A stretch of DNA of 64,000 bases from Prochlorococcus sp. scB243_498I20 (GCA_000635015.1 JFMR01000045.1:476900-540899), one strand, 5' to 3'. Positions 58,060 to 63,430 are shown, numbered from the stretch's first letter. The notes: a model not told the origin generated them from the sequence alone. Program-made: numbers and translations.

Positions 58060-58233
58060 ATGAAGATTAAAAAACCCCTCACTCTACCCCAGAAGTACTT
58101 TAATGAATTTCAAAACTACTTTCATAATGCTGATGAGAAATTAGTTTCATATAGTTATATCCCAGAATATCTTAAGAAAACTACTTCAAAAAAACCAAAA
58201 ACTCTTTTTAAAAATCATTTAAATATTGAATGA
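58060..58233 (+). CDS. Small basic protein, function unknown
   Basis: 57 residues, M-K-I-K-K-P-L-T-L-P-Q-K-Y-F-N-E-F-Q-N-Y-F. It also has a strong TAGGAGGA site about 5 bases upstream. It follows the previous gene by 13 bases and looks like its operon partner. Basic at both ends with a middle Y-S-Y-I-P-E-Y. No family is recognised. Confidence 0.55.
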   Translation: MKIKKPLTLPQKYFNEFQNYFHNADEKLVSYSYIPEYLKKTTSKKPKTLFKNHLNIE

Positions 58234-58303
58234 TAATACTAAATTCGTGAAATCAGGATATCAATCAGAAAAAATGATTAAGGGATTCGGATAATTTTTT
58301 CAT

Positions 58304-58687
58304 TTATTCCCAAGTTTTCATATCAGTAGTTCCTTGTGATCTTTGCATCCAAGAATATTTCCAAGTACCATTTACATTTTTAAAAATACACGTGTAAGTT
58401 GAAAGATCTTTATTTTGATTCCCTTTATAACTAAAGATTTCATTTAAGGTAAAAACTGCGTAAGCCATCTCACCGTAAATTTCAATCTTGTGGGTTTTGA
58501 TTAGTTCTGATGATTCTGCAACTAAGTCTTTACTATCAAACATTCCTACTAATCCCTTTGCAGAGATTGGATTTCCACTCGGTCTTACAGCCAAAAAATC
58601 CTCAGTTACGTTAGGTATTAGAAAAGAAGAATCTTCACTGGTTGCATAACCATTAATTAAATCTTCTATGGCTTTAGTATTTGACAT
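58304..58687 (-). CDS. NTF2/SnoaL-like small protein
   Basis: 127 residues. An early helix pair, then E-D-F-L-A-V-R-P-S-G-N-P-I-S-A-K-G, E-I-Y-G-E-M-A-Y-A-V-F-T-L-N-E, and T-Y-T-C-I-F-K-N-V-N-G-T-W-K-Y-S-W-M-Q-R-S-Q. That cone-fold pattern is common to SnoaL-like and DUF4440-like proteins. Ligand unknown. A hairpin with a U-run stands just before its start codon. Confidence 0.75.
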   Translation of the reverse strand: MSNTKAIEDLINGYATSEDSSFLIPNVTEDFLAVRPSGNPISAKGLVGMFDSKDLVAESSELIKTHKIEIYGEMAYAVFTLNEIFSYKGNQNKDLSTYTCIFKNVNGTWKYSWMQRSQGTTDMKTWE

Positions 58688-58711
58688 TAAAAAAGGAGCT
58701 AATTTCTCCTT
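58688..58711 (-). terminator. Hairpin plus U-run just before a start codon
   Basis: On the minus strand AAGGAG-AAATTAG-CTCCTT then TTTTAATG: a 6-bp stem, 7-base loop and T-run ending at the start of the NTF2-like gene. Could be an attenuator, or the terminator of an upstream transcript. Located just downstream (on that strand) of repeat copy A. Confidence 0.5.
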
Positions 58712-58715
58712 AGTT

Positions 58716-58735
58716 TAGATCGACTTTCAATTGAA
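58716..58735 (+). repeat. GATYGAC repeat, copy A
   Basis: TAGATCGACTTTCAATTGAA, 15 or so of 20 positions like the consensus TAGATCGACTGTCAATCAAT. Upstream of the NTF2-like gene and of the hli promoter. Confidence 0.7.
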
Positions 58736-58853
58736 GTCTTATAAAACTACTTGACCTAAACCTTTAAAAAATTTTGCGCAGATACACAAAAATACAATTA
58801 TGTGACAGTAACGTATAGATTTAATATAAATACAAGCATATGTGACTAATTTC

Positions 58854-58892
58854 TTTACATTAATTAATATTAATGTTACATTAGTTTACATA
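58854..58892 (+). promoter_or_regulatory. hli operon promoter with HLR1-like RpaB site
   Basis: -35 TTTACA (58854-58859), 17-base spacer, -10 TACATT (58877-58882). GTTACATT-AG-TTTACATA (58875-58892) fits the HLR1 consensus (G/T)TTACA(T/A)(T/A) twice, 2 bases apart. It overlaps the -10 box, the position expected for repression by RpaB in low light. The first hli ATG is 18 bases on. Confidence 0.7.
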
Positions 58893-58909
58893 AATCACCC
58901 TTTATAAAA

Positions 58910-59017
58910 ATGACTCCTGAAGCAGAAAGATTTAACGGTTGGGCAGCAATGCTCGGTTTCGTTGCAGCTGTTGGCGCATACGTAACAACTGGTCAAATTA
59001 TTCCTGGTTGGTTCTAA
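58910..59017 (+). CDS. hli: High-light-inducible protein (short Hli)
   Basis: 35 residues, M-T-P-E-A-E-R-F-N-G-W-A-A-M-L-G-F-V-A-A-V-G-A-Y-V. Carries the chlorophyll-binding E-R-F-N-G-x-x-A-M-L-G motif of one light-harvesting-like helix, then T-T-G-Q-I-I-P-G. Hli proteins bind chlorophyll and carotenoids and protect photosystems under stress. First gene after the HLR1 promoter. Its stop overlaps the next start (TAATG). Confidence 0.9.
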   Translation: MTPEAERFNGWAAMLGFVAAVGAYVTTGQIIPGWF

Positions 59018-59151
59018 TGACAAACACAAAAACAGTTGAGAAGGAAAAGGTTATAGCTGAGAAGCTTAACGGCAGATTTGCAATGATGGGCTTTATTGCT
59101 CTTATTGGCGCTTATCTAACAACAGGACAAATTATTCCAGGCTTTGTGTAA
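59017..59151 (+). CDS. hli: High-light-inducible protein
   Basis: 44 residues starting M-T-N-T-K-T-V-E-K-E-K-V; an upstream open stretch in this frame overlaps the previous gene out of frame and is not coding. E-K-L-N-G-R-F-A-M-M-G-F-I-A is the Hli helix. Nearly the same as the Hli at 61179 (E-K-L-N-G-R-F-A-M-I-G-F), so a recent duplicate. Its stop overlaps the next start. Confidence 0.92.
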   Translation: MTNTKTVEKEKVIAEKLNGRFAMMGFIALIGAYLTTGQIIPGFV

Positions 59152-59333
59152 TGCTCGAGGCAGGAATTAACACTTGGATTAACACTATACTTTTTCCTTT
59201 TATGCCAGTCATAACAGTATTTCTTATTAGTGGATTAATGTTGAGTGATTTGCCATGGAATGATGATGATGACGATGATGATGGCGGCGGATTAATCTCC
59301 CCGGTGTATAACTATGTTCCCCAAGGGGCTTAG
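59151..59333 (+). CDS. Small membrane protein with aspartate run
   Basis: 60 residues. One helix (F-P-F-M-P-V-I-T-V-F-L-I-S-G-L-M-L), then N-D-D-D-D-D-D-D-G-G-G-L-I-S-P-V-Y. Same layout as the protein at 39152. Starts in the stop of the preceding hli gene, so translated with it. A role beside Hli proteins in the thylakoid is inferred. Confidence 0.7.
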   Translation: MLEAGINTWINTILFPFMPVITVFLISGLMLSDLPWNDDDDDDDGGGLISPVYNYVPQGA

Positions 59334-59348
59334 AGGACATGTATCAAA

Positions 59349-59462
59349 ATGATTTTCATCTCATCTTTATTTAACTCAGTTCCTTCAAGTGCTAAAGACC
59401 TTTTAGAGTTTGGTTTCTTTCTTACTGTGGGTATTACAGCAGGAAAAGTAGGACTCTTATGA
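59349..59462 (+). CDS. Tiny membrane protein in the hli operon
   Basis: 37 residues, M-I-F-I-S-S-L-F-N-S-V-P-S-S-A-K-D-L-L-E-F-G-F-F-L-T-V-G-I. Weakly hydrophobic with a G-rich helix-like end. Its TGA stop overlaps the next ATG (ATGA), which supports real translation. Confidence 0.5.
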   Translation: MIFISSLFNSVPSSAKDLLEFGFFLTVGITAGKVGLL

Positions 59463-59545
59463 AAACATATCTAATTGCCATATCACTATTTGGCATTGCA
59501 GTAATTACTACTGCGATAGCACCAAGTATTGCTTACGCACTATAA
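59459..59545 (+). CDS. Tiny hydrophobic peptide in the hli operon
   Basis: 28 residues: M-K-T-Y-L-I-A-I-S-L-F-G-I-A-V-I-T-T-A-I-A-P-S-I-A-Y-A-L. A single helix that could be a membrane peptide or a bare signal sequence. Coupled by ATGA to the previous ORF. 35 bases before the third hli gene. Confidence 0.5.
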   Translation: MKTYLIAISLFGIAVITTAIAPSIAYAL

Positions 59546-59580
59546 AAATTTAATCACTCTTATTAACGAACAATTAAAAA

Positions 59581-59709
59581 ATGGAAAACTCAAAACCAAC
59601 TTATTGGCAAAATGCCGAGAGAACCAATGGAAGAATGGCAATGATGGGTTTATTCGCATTGGTTGTAAACTACGGTCTTTTTGGCTGGATCATCCCAGGT
59701 ATTTTTTAA
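59581..59709 (+). CDS. hli: High-light-inducible protein (different subtype)
   Basis: 42 residues: Y-W-Q-N-A-E-R-T-N-G-R-M-A-M-M-G-L-F-A-L-V-V-N-Y. Keeps A-E-x-x-N-G-R-x-A-M-M-G, the Hli chlorophyll motif, and ends G-W-I-I-P-G-I-F. The sequence differs from the other three hli genes, so it is an older branch. A small membrane ORF starts 1 base after its stop. Confidence 0.9.
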   Translation: MENSKPTYWQNAERTNGRMAMMGLFALVVNYGLFGWIIPGIF

Positions 59710-59710
59710 A

Positions 59711-59806
59711 ATGAATATAGATATTTTCTTAATCTCTTTCTTTACATATCTATTAGTGCCAGTGGTAATGGTTGCTAAGGGTAGAAAAAAAAAGGGGGCA
59801 TTTTAA
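59711..59806 (+). CDS. Tiny membrane peptide after hli
   Basis: 31 residues: M-N-I-D-I-F-L-I-S-F-F-T-Y-L-L-V-P-V-V-M-V-A-K-G-R-K-K-K-G-A-F. One helix with a strongly basic tail, typical of N-out, C-in thylakoid peptides. Tightly spaced with both neighbours (1 base each side). Confidence 0.55.
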   Translation: MNIDIFLISFFTYLLVPVVMVAKGRKKKGAF

Positions 59807-59807
59807 A

Positions 59808-59981
59808 ATGTCTTATTTCGCAAAAAATTATATAAAATATGACGAATGGTTTGATGAGAATATTTCTCCACTTGATTTAAAATTTTATTACGAAGAAAAA
59901 CGATTCTCAAATACTCTTCATGAAAAATTTTATTTATTGTCAACCTCAAAAATATTCATTGGGGGTTCTGAAAAAAAATGA
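59808..59981 (+). CDS. Small soluble protein at the end of the hli operon
   Basis: 57 residues from M-S-Y-F-A-K-N-Y-I-K-Y-D; the frame is open 12 codons more upstream but that overlaps the previous ORF. Aromatic, charged, F-Y-Y-E-E-K-R-F-S-N-T-L-H-E-K-F. GGGGGCATTTTAAAATG before it is a plausible ribosome site. No family is recognised. Confidence 0.55.
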   Translation: MSYFAKNYIKYDEWFDENISPLDLKFYYEEKRFSNTLHEKFYLLSTSKIFIGGSEKK

Positions 59982-60064
59982 TTAATATAAAATATTTTTT
60001 TAATTACTGCTCCTAATAATAATTAAAGAAAAATAAGGTAAGTGATTATTTTATCAACAAAAAA

Positions 60065-60247
60065 AGGACGTAAGATACGTCCGATTAAAAGCTTGATAAT
60101 CCCCATCACCCAGCCTTTTTAAAATAATAGCACTACATATGGTGTTTGTATGTAATAAACTTTACCTATTGATGGGGTTGTAAGTTTCCATTTATTTTGT
60201 CATGATAGAAATCCCCATCACCTAGGCTCGCAAGAGTCTTTTTTTTT
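60065..60247 (+). ncRNA. Possible structured RNA ending in a terminator
   Basis: The 390-base gap has no long ORF but clear structure. GGACGTA-AGA-TACGTCC (60065-60081) is a perfect 7-bp hairpin. AATCCCCATCACC occurs at 60097-60109 and again at 60210-60222. Between them GATGGGG (60171-60177) can pair with either copy. An intrinsic terminator follows. Two rival pairings suggest a switch-like leader for the gene at 60374 or a separate small RNA. Family not recognised. Confidence 0.5.
60224..60247 (+). terminator. Intrinsic terminator of the candidate RNA
   Basis: AGGCTC-GCAA-GAGTCT (one G-T pair) with nine T following (60239-60247). A normal Rho-independent terminator; nothing coding ends before it on this strand within 240 bases. 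Confidence 0.75.
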
Positions 60248-60373
60248 GCTTGTAATAACAAATAAGTGAAGGATTGAAAAAACAACAAAAGAAACATATA
60301 ACAGTCTCTCTAGATACACAATAATTCCATCACAAAGTATTAGTATTCCTTTACTGAAGTTAAGGTATTTAAT

Positions 60374-60628
60374 ATGTCACTAAAAAATCAAACTAATGGT
60401 ATTTATCCATGGGATTATCAAATAGGAGATGATAATTTCCAATTTGAGCCTTGGATTCTAAGGAAAGGAAAGGAATATGTAACTATTGAGAAAAACATAG
60501 ATAACAAAGGATTTTTTTATTTACAAAAGAATGAAGAAAAACGTCTTTCTCTTAACGCTTTACAAACAAAATCTACATTTAACCAATTAATGAATTTTGG
60601 ATATAAGCTACGAAAAAGTAAGTTCTAA
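60374..60628 (+). CDS. Small soluble protein, function unknown
   Basis: 84 residues: P-W-D-Y-Q-I-G-D-D-N-F-Q-F-E-P-W-I-L-R-K-G-K-E-Y-V-T-I-E and L-Q-K-N-E-E-K-R-L-S-L-N-A-L. Looks like a small beta-rich fold with two P-W pairs. It follows the structured RNA region and terminator. No family is recognised. Confidence 0.6.
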   Translation: MSLKNQTNGIYPWDYQIGDDNFQFEPWILRKGKEYVTIEKNIDNKGFFYLQKNEEKRLSLNALQTKSTFNQLMNFGYKLRKSKF

Positions 60629-60667
60629 TTTTCTAAAACTACATTTTATTGAGATATAACTTGGATT

Positions 60668-60787
60668 TTAGATTATTAATAAGAATCGGAGTCCTAACGG
60701 TAACCACAGACATAGAAGCATCAATAGTAAAAGTTTAATAGCATGCACATTTGGAATGTAATGCTCTTTAAAAACTTTAGCCTTCAT
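60668..60787 (-). CDS. Tiny membrane protein
   Basis: 39 residues: M-K-A-K-V-F-K-E-H-Y-I-P-N-V-H-A-I-K-L-L-L-L-M-L-L-C-L-W-L-P-L-G. A basic start and one helix with two leucine runs. Second of a tandem pair, 3 bases after the stop of the ORF at 60791. Confidence 0.4.
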   Translation of the reverse strand: MKAKVFKEHYIPNVHAIKLLLLMLLCLWLPLGLRFLLII

Positions 60788-60790
60788 GAT

Positions 60791-60880
60791 CTATCTAGCT
60801 TTCTTTAATTTTATCTCTCTTCTAATTAGTAAAGCTATAACAACTACACACATATTCATTAGAAATACGTCTAATGGCAT
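60791..60880 (-). CDS. Tiny membrane peptide
   Basis: 29 residues: M-P-L-D-V-F-L-M-N-M-C-V-V-V-I-A-L-L-I-R-R-E-I-K-L-K-K-A-R. One helix with a basic tail, close in style to the 31-residue peptide at 59711. Tandem with the next ORF, which supports both. Confidence 0.4.
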   Translation of the reverse strand: MPLDVFLMNMCVVVIALLIRREIKLKKAR

Positions 60881-61122
60881 TAATAAAAAAGTATCTACTT
60901 AATTGATAGCAAGAATGCTAGTCTGAAAATATTAAGATTTACTGATAGTAAGAGAGAGAAAACATCAAAAATGGGTGATAAAAGATGCAAAAAGTTAATT
61001 ATTTGTTGAAAGAAATTAAATTTTAGAAAGGGTAACTACTTAAAGGTTCTTGATGATTTTGTCTCATAACTGTGACAGATTGTTTTAGTTTACATAAAAT
61101 TTAAGATAAATAGTAATATTAC

Positions 61123-61162
61123 TTTACAATAAGTAATATAAATGTTATATTTTGTTTACGTA
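61123..61162 (+). promoter_or_regulatory. Second hli promoter with HLR1-like sequence
   Basis: -35 TTTACA (61123-61128), 17-base spacer, -10 TATATT (61146-61151). GTTATATT-TTG-TTTACGTA (61144-61162) is a weaker HLR1-like pair with 3-base spacing. Aligned with 58853-58892 it differs at about ten positions and one indel, so it looks like a copied promoter. The hli ATG is 17 bases on. Confidence 0.6.
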
Positions 61163-61178
61163 GGATTCCATTCTTCTT

Positions 61179-61334
61179 ATGAACTCAAAAAAAGTTAAAG
61201 TTCTCGAAACAAAAACAGTTGAGAAGGAAAAAGTTGTTGCTGAAAAGCTCAATGGCAGATTTGCCATGATTGGCTTCATAGCTGCTATTGGTGCTTACTT
61301 AACAACAGGTCAAATTATTCCTGGGTTCGTCTAA
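61179..61334 (+). CDS. hli: High-light-inducible protein
   Basis: 51 residues, the same Hli core as at 59017 with 8 more residues at the start (M-N-S-K-K-V-K-V-L-E-T-K-T-V-E-K-E-K-V). E-K-L-N-G-R-F-A-M-I-G-F-I-A-A-I-G-A-Y. Its own HLR1-like promoter. Next ORF starts right after its stop. Confidence 0.92.
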   Translation: MNSKKVKVLETKTVEKEKVVAEKLNGRFAMIGFIAAIGAYLTTGQIIPGFV

Positions 61335-61445
61335 ATGGACTTTATTTCTAAACGCCAAGGATATATTCCTTTTAAGGTAGTTCCTTACATTTTCTTTATT
61401 TCTGTAGTGTTAAGTATCACTACAGCAACAGAAGTGTTCGTCTAG
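61335..61445 (+). CDS. Small membrane protein after hli
   Basis: 36 residues starting at the base after the hli stop: M-D-F-I-S-K-R-Q-G-Y-I-P-F-K-V-V-P-Y-I-F-F-I-S-V-V-L. One helix. The order hli then tiny membrane ORF is the same as at 59017-59333. A terminator follows. Confidence 0.6.
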   Translation: MDFISKRQGYIPFKVVPYIFFISVVLSITTATEVFV

Positions 61446-61468
61446 ATTTTCAACAAACTTAGTCATGA

Positions 61469-61505
61469 GAGCTTGCTTCTAGGGATATAAGCGAGCTTTT
61501 TTTTT
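61469..61505 (+). terminator. Intrinsic terminator of the second hli unit
   Basis: AGCTTGCTT ... AAGCGAGCT with one G-T pair, loop of ten bases, and nine T. It closes the two-gene unit started at 61123. Confidence 0.85.
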
Positions 61506-61537
61506 CAATCTGTGATGAGTGTGTTCATAAAAAAGTT

Positions 61538-61556
61538 TAGATTGACTATCAATCAA
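61538..61556 (+). repeat. GATYGAC repeat, copy B
   Basis: TAGATTGACTATCAATCAA. Near-perfect palindrome GATTGA-CTA-TCAATC. Lies between the hli terminator and the 61605 gene. A partial copy (TTAGATCGA) follows at 61563. Confidence 0.75.
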
Positions 61557-61604
61557 AAAAAGTTAGATCGAGAATTAATAGCTATTAATTAATAAAAGAT
61601 ATTA

Positions 61605-61763
61605 ATGAACCTAAAAATTAATATAAATTTCTTAGAAAAATATTTAGCTTATTTAATAAATGATTTTGAATATAAGCGGATTACAAAAAATTTAAAAGAA
61701 TATCATTTAATGGCGGACGTTGACGATCAAAGATTTCATCATTTTAGATCGACTGTTAATTAA
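61605..61763 (+). CDS. Small protein whose end is the repeat
   Basis: 52 residues: M-N-L-K-I-N-I-N-F-L-E-K-Y-L-A-Y-L-I-N-D-F-E-Y-K-R-I, then M-A-D-V-D-D-Q-R-F-H-H-F-R-S-T-V-N. Soluble, amphipathic. The last residues R-S-T-V-N and the stop are encoded by repeat copy C. So the repeat supplies the 3' end of the gene. No family is recognised. Confidence 0.5.
   Translation: MNLKININFLEKYLAYLINDFEYKRITKNLKEYHLMADVDDQRFHHFRSTVN
61745..61763 (+). repeat. GATYGAC repeat, copy C
   Basis: TAGATCGACTGTTAATTAA; the last TAA is the stop of the gene at 61605-61763. Confidence 0.75.
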
Positions 61764-61846
61764 TTATTTCCCTTAATAACAACTTAATATAAGTAATTAT
61801 CAAATTAAATTTATGCTTAAATATTTCAGTTCTCATTAACTTACAA

Positions 61847-62080
61847 ATGTATTATTCAGAAACTAAAGTCGTAATGGGTGGTCTAGCTCATGTTCCAATA
61901 TTAATTTTCATAGTAAATTTTATTAAAGGAAAGTTTGAATCTATAGCATCAAAAGTAGTTGAAGTTAAAACGGAAGAGCCAAAGGTAAAAGTAGTTGAAC
62001 TAAAAGAAGAGGAAGTAAAAGAAGAGGAAGTAAAATCGGAAGAGTTAAACGCAAGTGTATTTAAAGAGGAAGCAGAATAA
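61847..62080 (+). CDS. Small protein with membrane segment and acidic repeat tail
   Basis: 77 residues. A hydrophobic segment (G-G-L-A-H-V-P-I-L-I-F-I-V-N-F-I) near 11-26, then a charged tail of V-K-E-E-E-type repeats. The gene has a 15-base tandem repeat (GAAGAGGAAGTAAAA twice, near 62010-62040). Tail likely helical or disordered. Function is unknown. Confidence 0.55.
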   Translation: MYYSETKVVMGGLAHVPILIFIVNFIKGKFESIASKVVEVKTEEPKVKVVELKEEEVKEEEVKSEELNASVFKEEAE

Positions 62081-62123
62081 CTGGAAGATAAAGTTAAAAA
62101 AAAGAGGTTTTATCCCTCCATAT

Positions 62124-62143
62124 TAGATCGACTGTCAATCAAT
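62124..62143 (+). repeat. GATYGAC repeat, copy D (consensus copy)
   Basis: TAGATCGACTGTCAATCAAT. Touches the stop codon of the minus-strand ORF at 62143. On that strand a GAGG-GATAAAA-CCTC hairpin and an eight-T run follow, so it is combined with a terminator-like element. Confidence 0.8.
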
Positions 62144-62265
62144 TAATAATTAATTAATTTTCTATTTCCATCTCTAGTTTCTACTTTATTTATTCTTAAC
62201 CCAATAAACAGCACCCATATAAGTGCAAAGACTACTGGTAAGAAAACAATAGCAAGTTTAATCAT
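62143..62265 (-). CDS. Tiny membrane protein
   Basis: 40 residues: M-I-K-L-A-I-V-F-L-P-V-V-F-A-L-I-W-V-L-F-I-G-L-R-I-N-K-V-E. One helix with a charged tail, in size and style like PsbY-type photosystem peptides, though the match is too weak to name. Its stop is at repeat D. Confidence 0.5.
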   Translation of the reverse strand: MIKLAIVFLPVVFALIWVLFIGLRINKVETRDGNRKLINY

Positions 62266-62352
62266 TTTTAAAATAGTGTTATTTGCAAAAATAATAACCT
62301 TTAAATAAATAACAAAATATAGGTACTTTATCTAATAAAGTAGGGTCGAGGT

Positions 62353-62370
62353 TAGATCGACAATCAATTA
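62353..62370 (+). repeat. GATYGAC repeat, copy E (3 bases shorter)
   Basis: TAGATCGACAATCAATTA lacks three bases at the centre. Its last three bases are the stop codon of the DUF3764-like gene on the minus strand. Confidence 0.7.
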
Positions 62371-62646
62371 AAAGTAGCTCGAAATAACAGTTGAATCATA
62401 AATATGACCTGCACTCTCAATTAATGGTTTAACTTCTGGATCTTTAAACATAGCTATTGCTTTACCTTCTTCACCCTGCTCAATGACAATTACACTGGTT
62501 GGATCGTCTTTATTTACACCTTTGTATAAACAAGTCATTCCAGTTTCTTTCATCATTTGTATATTTTCTTCACTGTCATAAACAGCAGCCCATTCTTCAT
62601 AAGGGACACTAATTTTGAATGTGAAAACAGTAGTTTCAAGAGACAT
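62368..62646 (-). CDS. DUF3764-like protein
   Basis: 92 residues. T-V-F-T-F-K-I-S-V-P-Y-E-E-W-A-A-V-Y-D-S-E-E-N at the start, G-V-N-K-D-D-P-T-S-V-I-V-I-E-Q-G-E-E-G and the end S-A-G-H-I-Y-D-S-T-V-I-S-S-Y. This is the short ferredoxin-like-fold DUF3764 pattern of marine cyanobacteria. Function is unknown. It ends in repeat E and starts right after a hairpin with a T-run. Confidence 0.8.
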   Translation of the reverse strand: MSLETTVFTFKISVPYEEWAAVYDSEENIQMMKETGMTCLYKGVNKDDPTSVIVIEQGEEGKAIAMFKDPEVKPLIESAGHIYDSTVISSYF

Positions 62647-62670
62647 GAAAAAAGAGGAACTTGCTTCTCA
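62647..62670 (-). terminator. Weak hairpin plus U-run before the DUF3764-like start
   Basis: On the minus strand GAGAA-GCAAG-TTCCTC (one bulge), then TTTTTT and, one base later, ATG. It lies between repeat F and the gene start and may end the transcript of the 62689-62901 gene or attenuate the next. Confidence 0.45.
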
Positions 62671-62673
62671 TTG

Positions 62674-62693
62674 TAGATTGACTGTCAATCAAT
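62674..62693 (+). repeat. GATYGAC repeat, copy F
   Basis: TAGATTGACTGTCAATCAAT; centre GATTGAC-T-GTCAATC is a perfect palindrome. Includes the stop codon of the minus-strand gene at 62689. Confidence 0.8.
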
Positions 62694-62901
62694 AAGCAGC
62701 TCCTCCTAATTCCTCGAGTAATTCATTATTATCTCTTTTTTCATACCACTTATTTAAATCTTCATCACTTACTGTTCTAAATAAAAATAAGGATATCTTT
62801 TCCAAATAATCAGCAATATAAATTCTAGAAATTGGGTTTAGAGAAACGAAAATTAAAGTAATTAAAACTAACAAAAGCCCAGCTGAGAGTCTACGTTTCA
62901 T
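62689..62901 (-). CDS. Small membrane protein, function unknown
   Basis: 70 residues. M-K-R-R-L-S-A-G-L-L-L-V-L-I-T-L-I-F-V-S-L is a membrane anchor or signal. The rest is charged with D-E-D-L-N-K-W-Y-E-K-R and ends L-L-E-E-L-G-G-A-A-Y. The G-G-A-A-Y end resembles some photosystem-associated small proteins, but I do not assign it. Ends in repeat F. Confidence 0.6.
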   Translation of the reverse strand: MKRRLSAGLLLVLITLIFVSLNPISRIYIADYLEKISLFLFRTVSDEDLNKWYEKRDNNELLEELGGAAY

Positions 62902-62978
62902 CCTTTTGAATATTAAGTTTTATAAGCCTCTTTCAACATCGAAATAATATATTCATAATCTAAATCTTTAAAAAATAA

Positions 62979-63317
62979 TTAACCTGAGAATCCCATTTTC
63001 TGTTCTGCTGCCATTAATGAACCAACAAGCTTATGCTCAGCAACTTTTTCATCGTCAGTCATAACTGGCTTTATATCAAAATCTATATCAAACTTAACTT
63101 TCCAAGGAGCAAAGTGTTCTGTCATTTTTATGCCTGCTGAAGCTTGGACAATAATATAAACATTATTTGAGTAAGAGGCATGATACCTTCCCAAAACTTT
63201 GAATCCTTCAAACTCATCATTCAAAGTTCCGTCTTTAATAACCTTTAAAAAAAGATCGTAAGCTGCACCCATGAGAGCAACATTTTTAAAAGTTGCAGTT
63301 ACTAAATAAGTATTCAT
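62979..63317 (-). CDS. Small ferredoxin-fold-like protein, function unknown
   Basis: 112 residues: M-N-T-Y-L-V-T-A-T-F-K-N at the start, Y-I-I-V-Q-A-S-A-G-I-K-M-T-E-H-F-A-P-W and D-I-D-F-D-I-K-P-V-M. The beta-alpha-beta look and W-K-V-K-F near the end resemble DUF3303/DUF3764-type dimeric folds. Not firmly placed. Distinct gene between repeats F and G. Confidence 0.65.
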   Translation of the reverse strand: MNTYLVTATFKNVALMGAAYDLFLKVIKDGTLNDEFEGFKVLGRYHASYSNNVYIIVQASAGIKMTEHFAPWKVKFDIDFDIKPVMTDDEKVAEHKLVGSLMAAEQKMGFSG

Positions 63318-63407
63318 TTGATTAATAAATCTAAAACTATTTCTAAGATATAGTATTTAAAATTGAGTTAAGGATCTTGAAATAAATACTTCTGCTTAAG
63401 GAATTAT

Positions 63408-63430
63408 TATAGATCGACTGTCAATCTATA
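63408..63430 (+). repeat. GATYGAC repeat, copy G
   Basis: TAGATCGACTGTCAATCTAT (63410-63429) within an 11-base-arm inverted repeat having one mismatch. It lies 5 bases past the stop of the minus-strand ORF at 63436. Confidence 0.8.

Noticed and set aside
58939..59151. 70-codon ORF version of the second hli gene
   Set aside because: The first 26 codons overlap the 35-residue hli gene in another frame and have no Hli features; the ATG at 59017 gives a normal Hli start.
58716..63430. Reading the seven GATYGAC copies as a CRISPR array
   Set aside because: Spacing is irregular (about 200 to 2800 bases), the intervals hold genes, and no cas gene is present.
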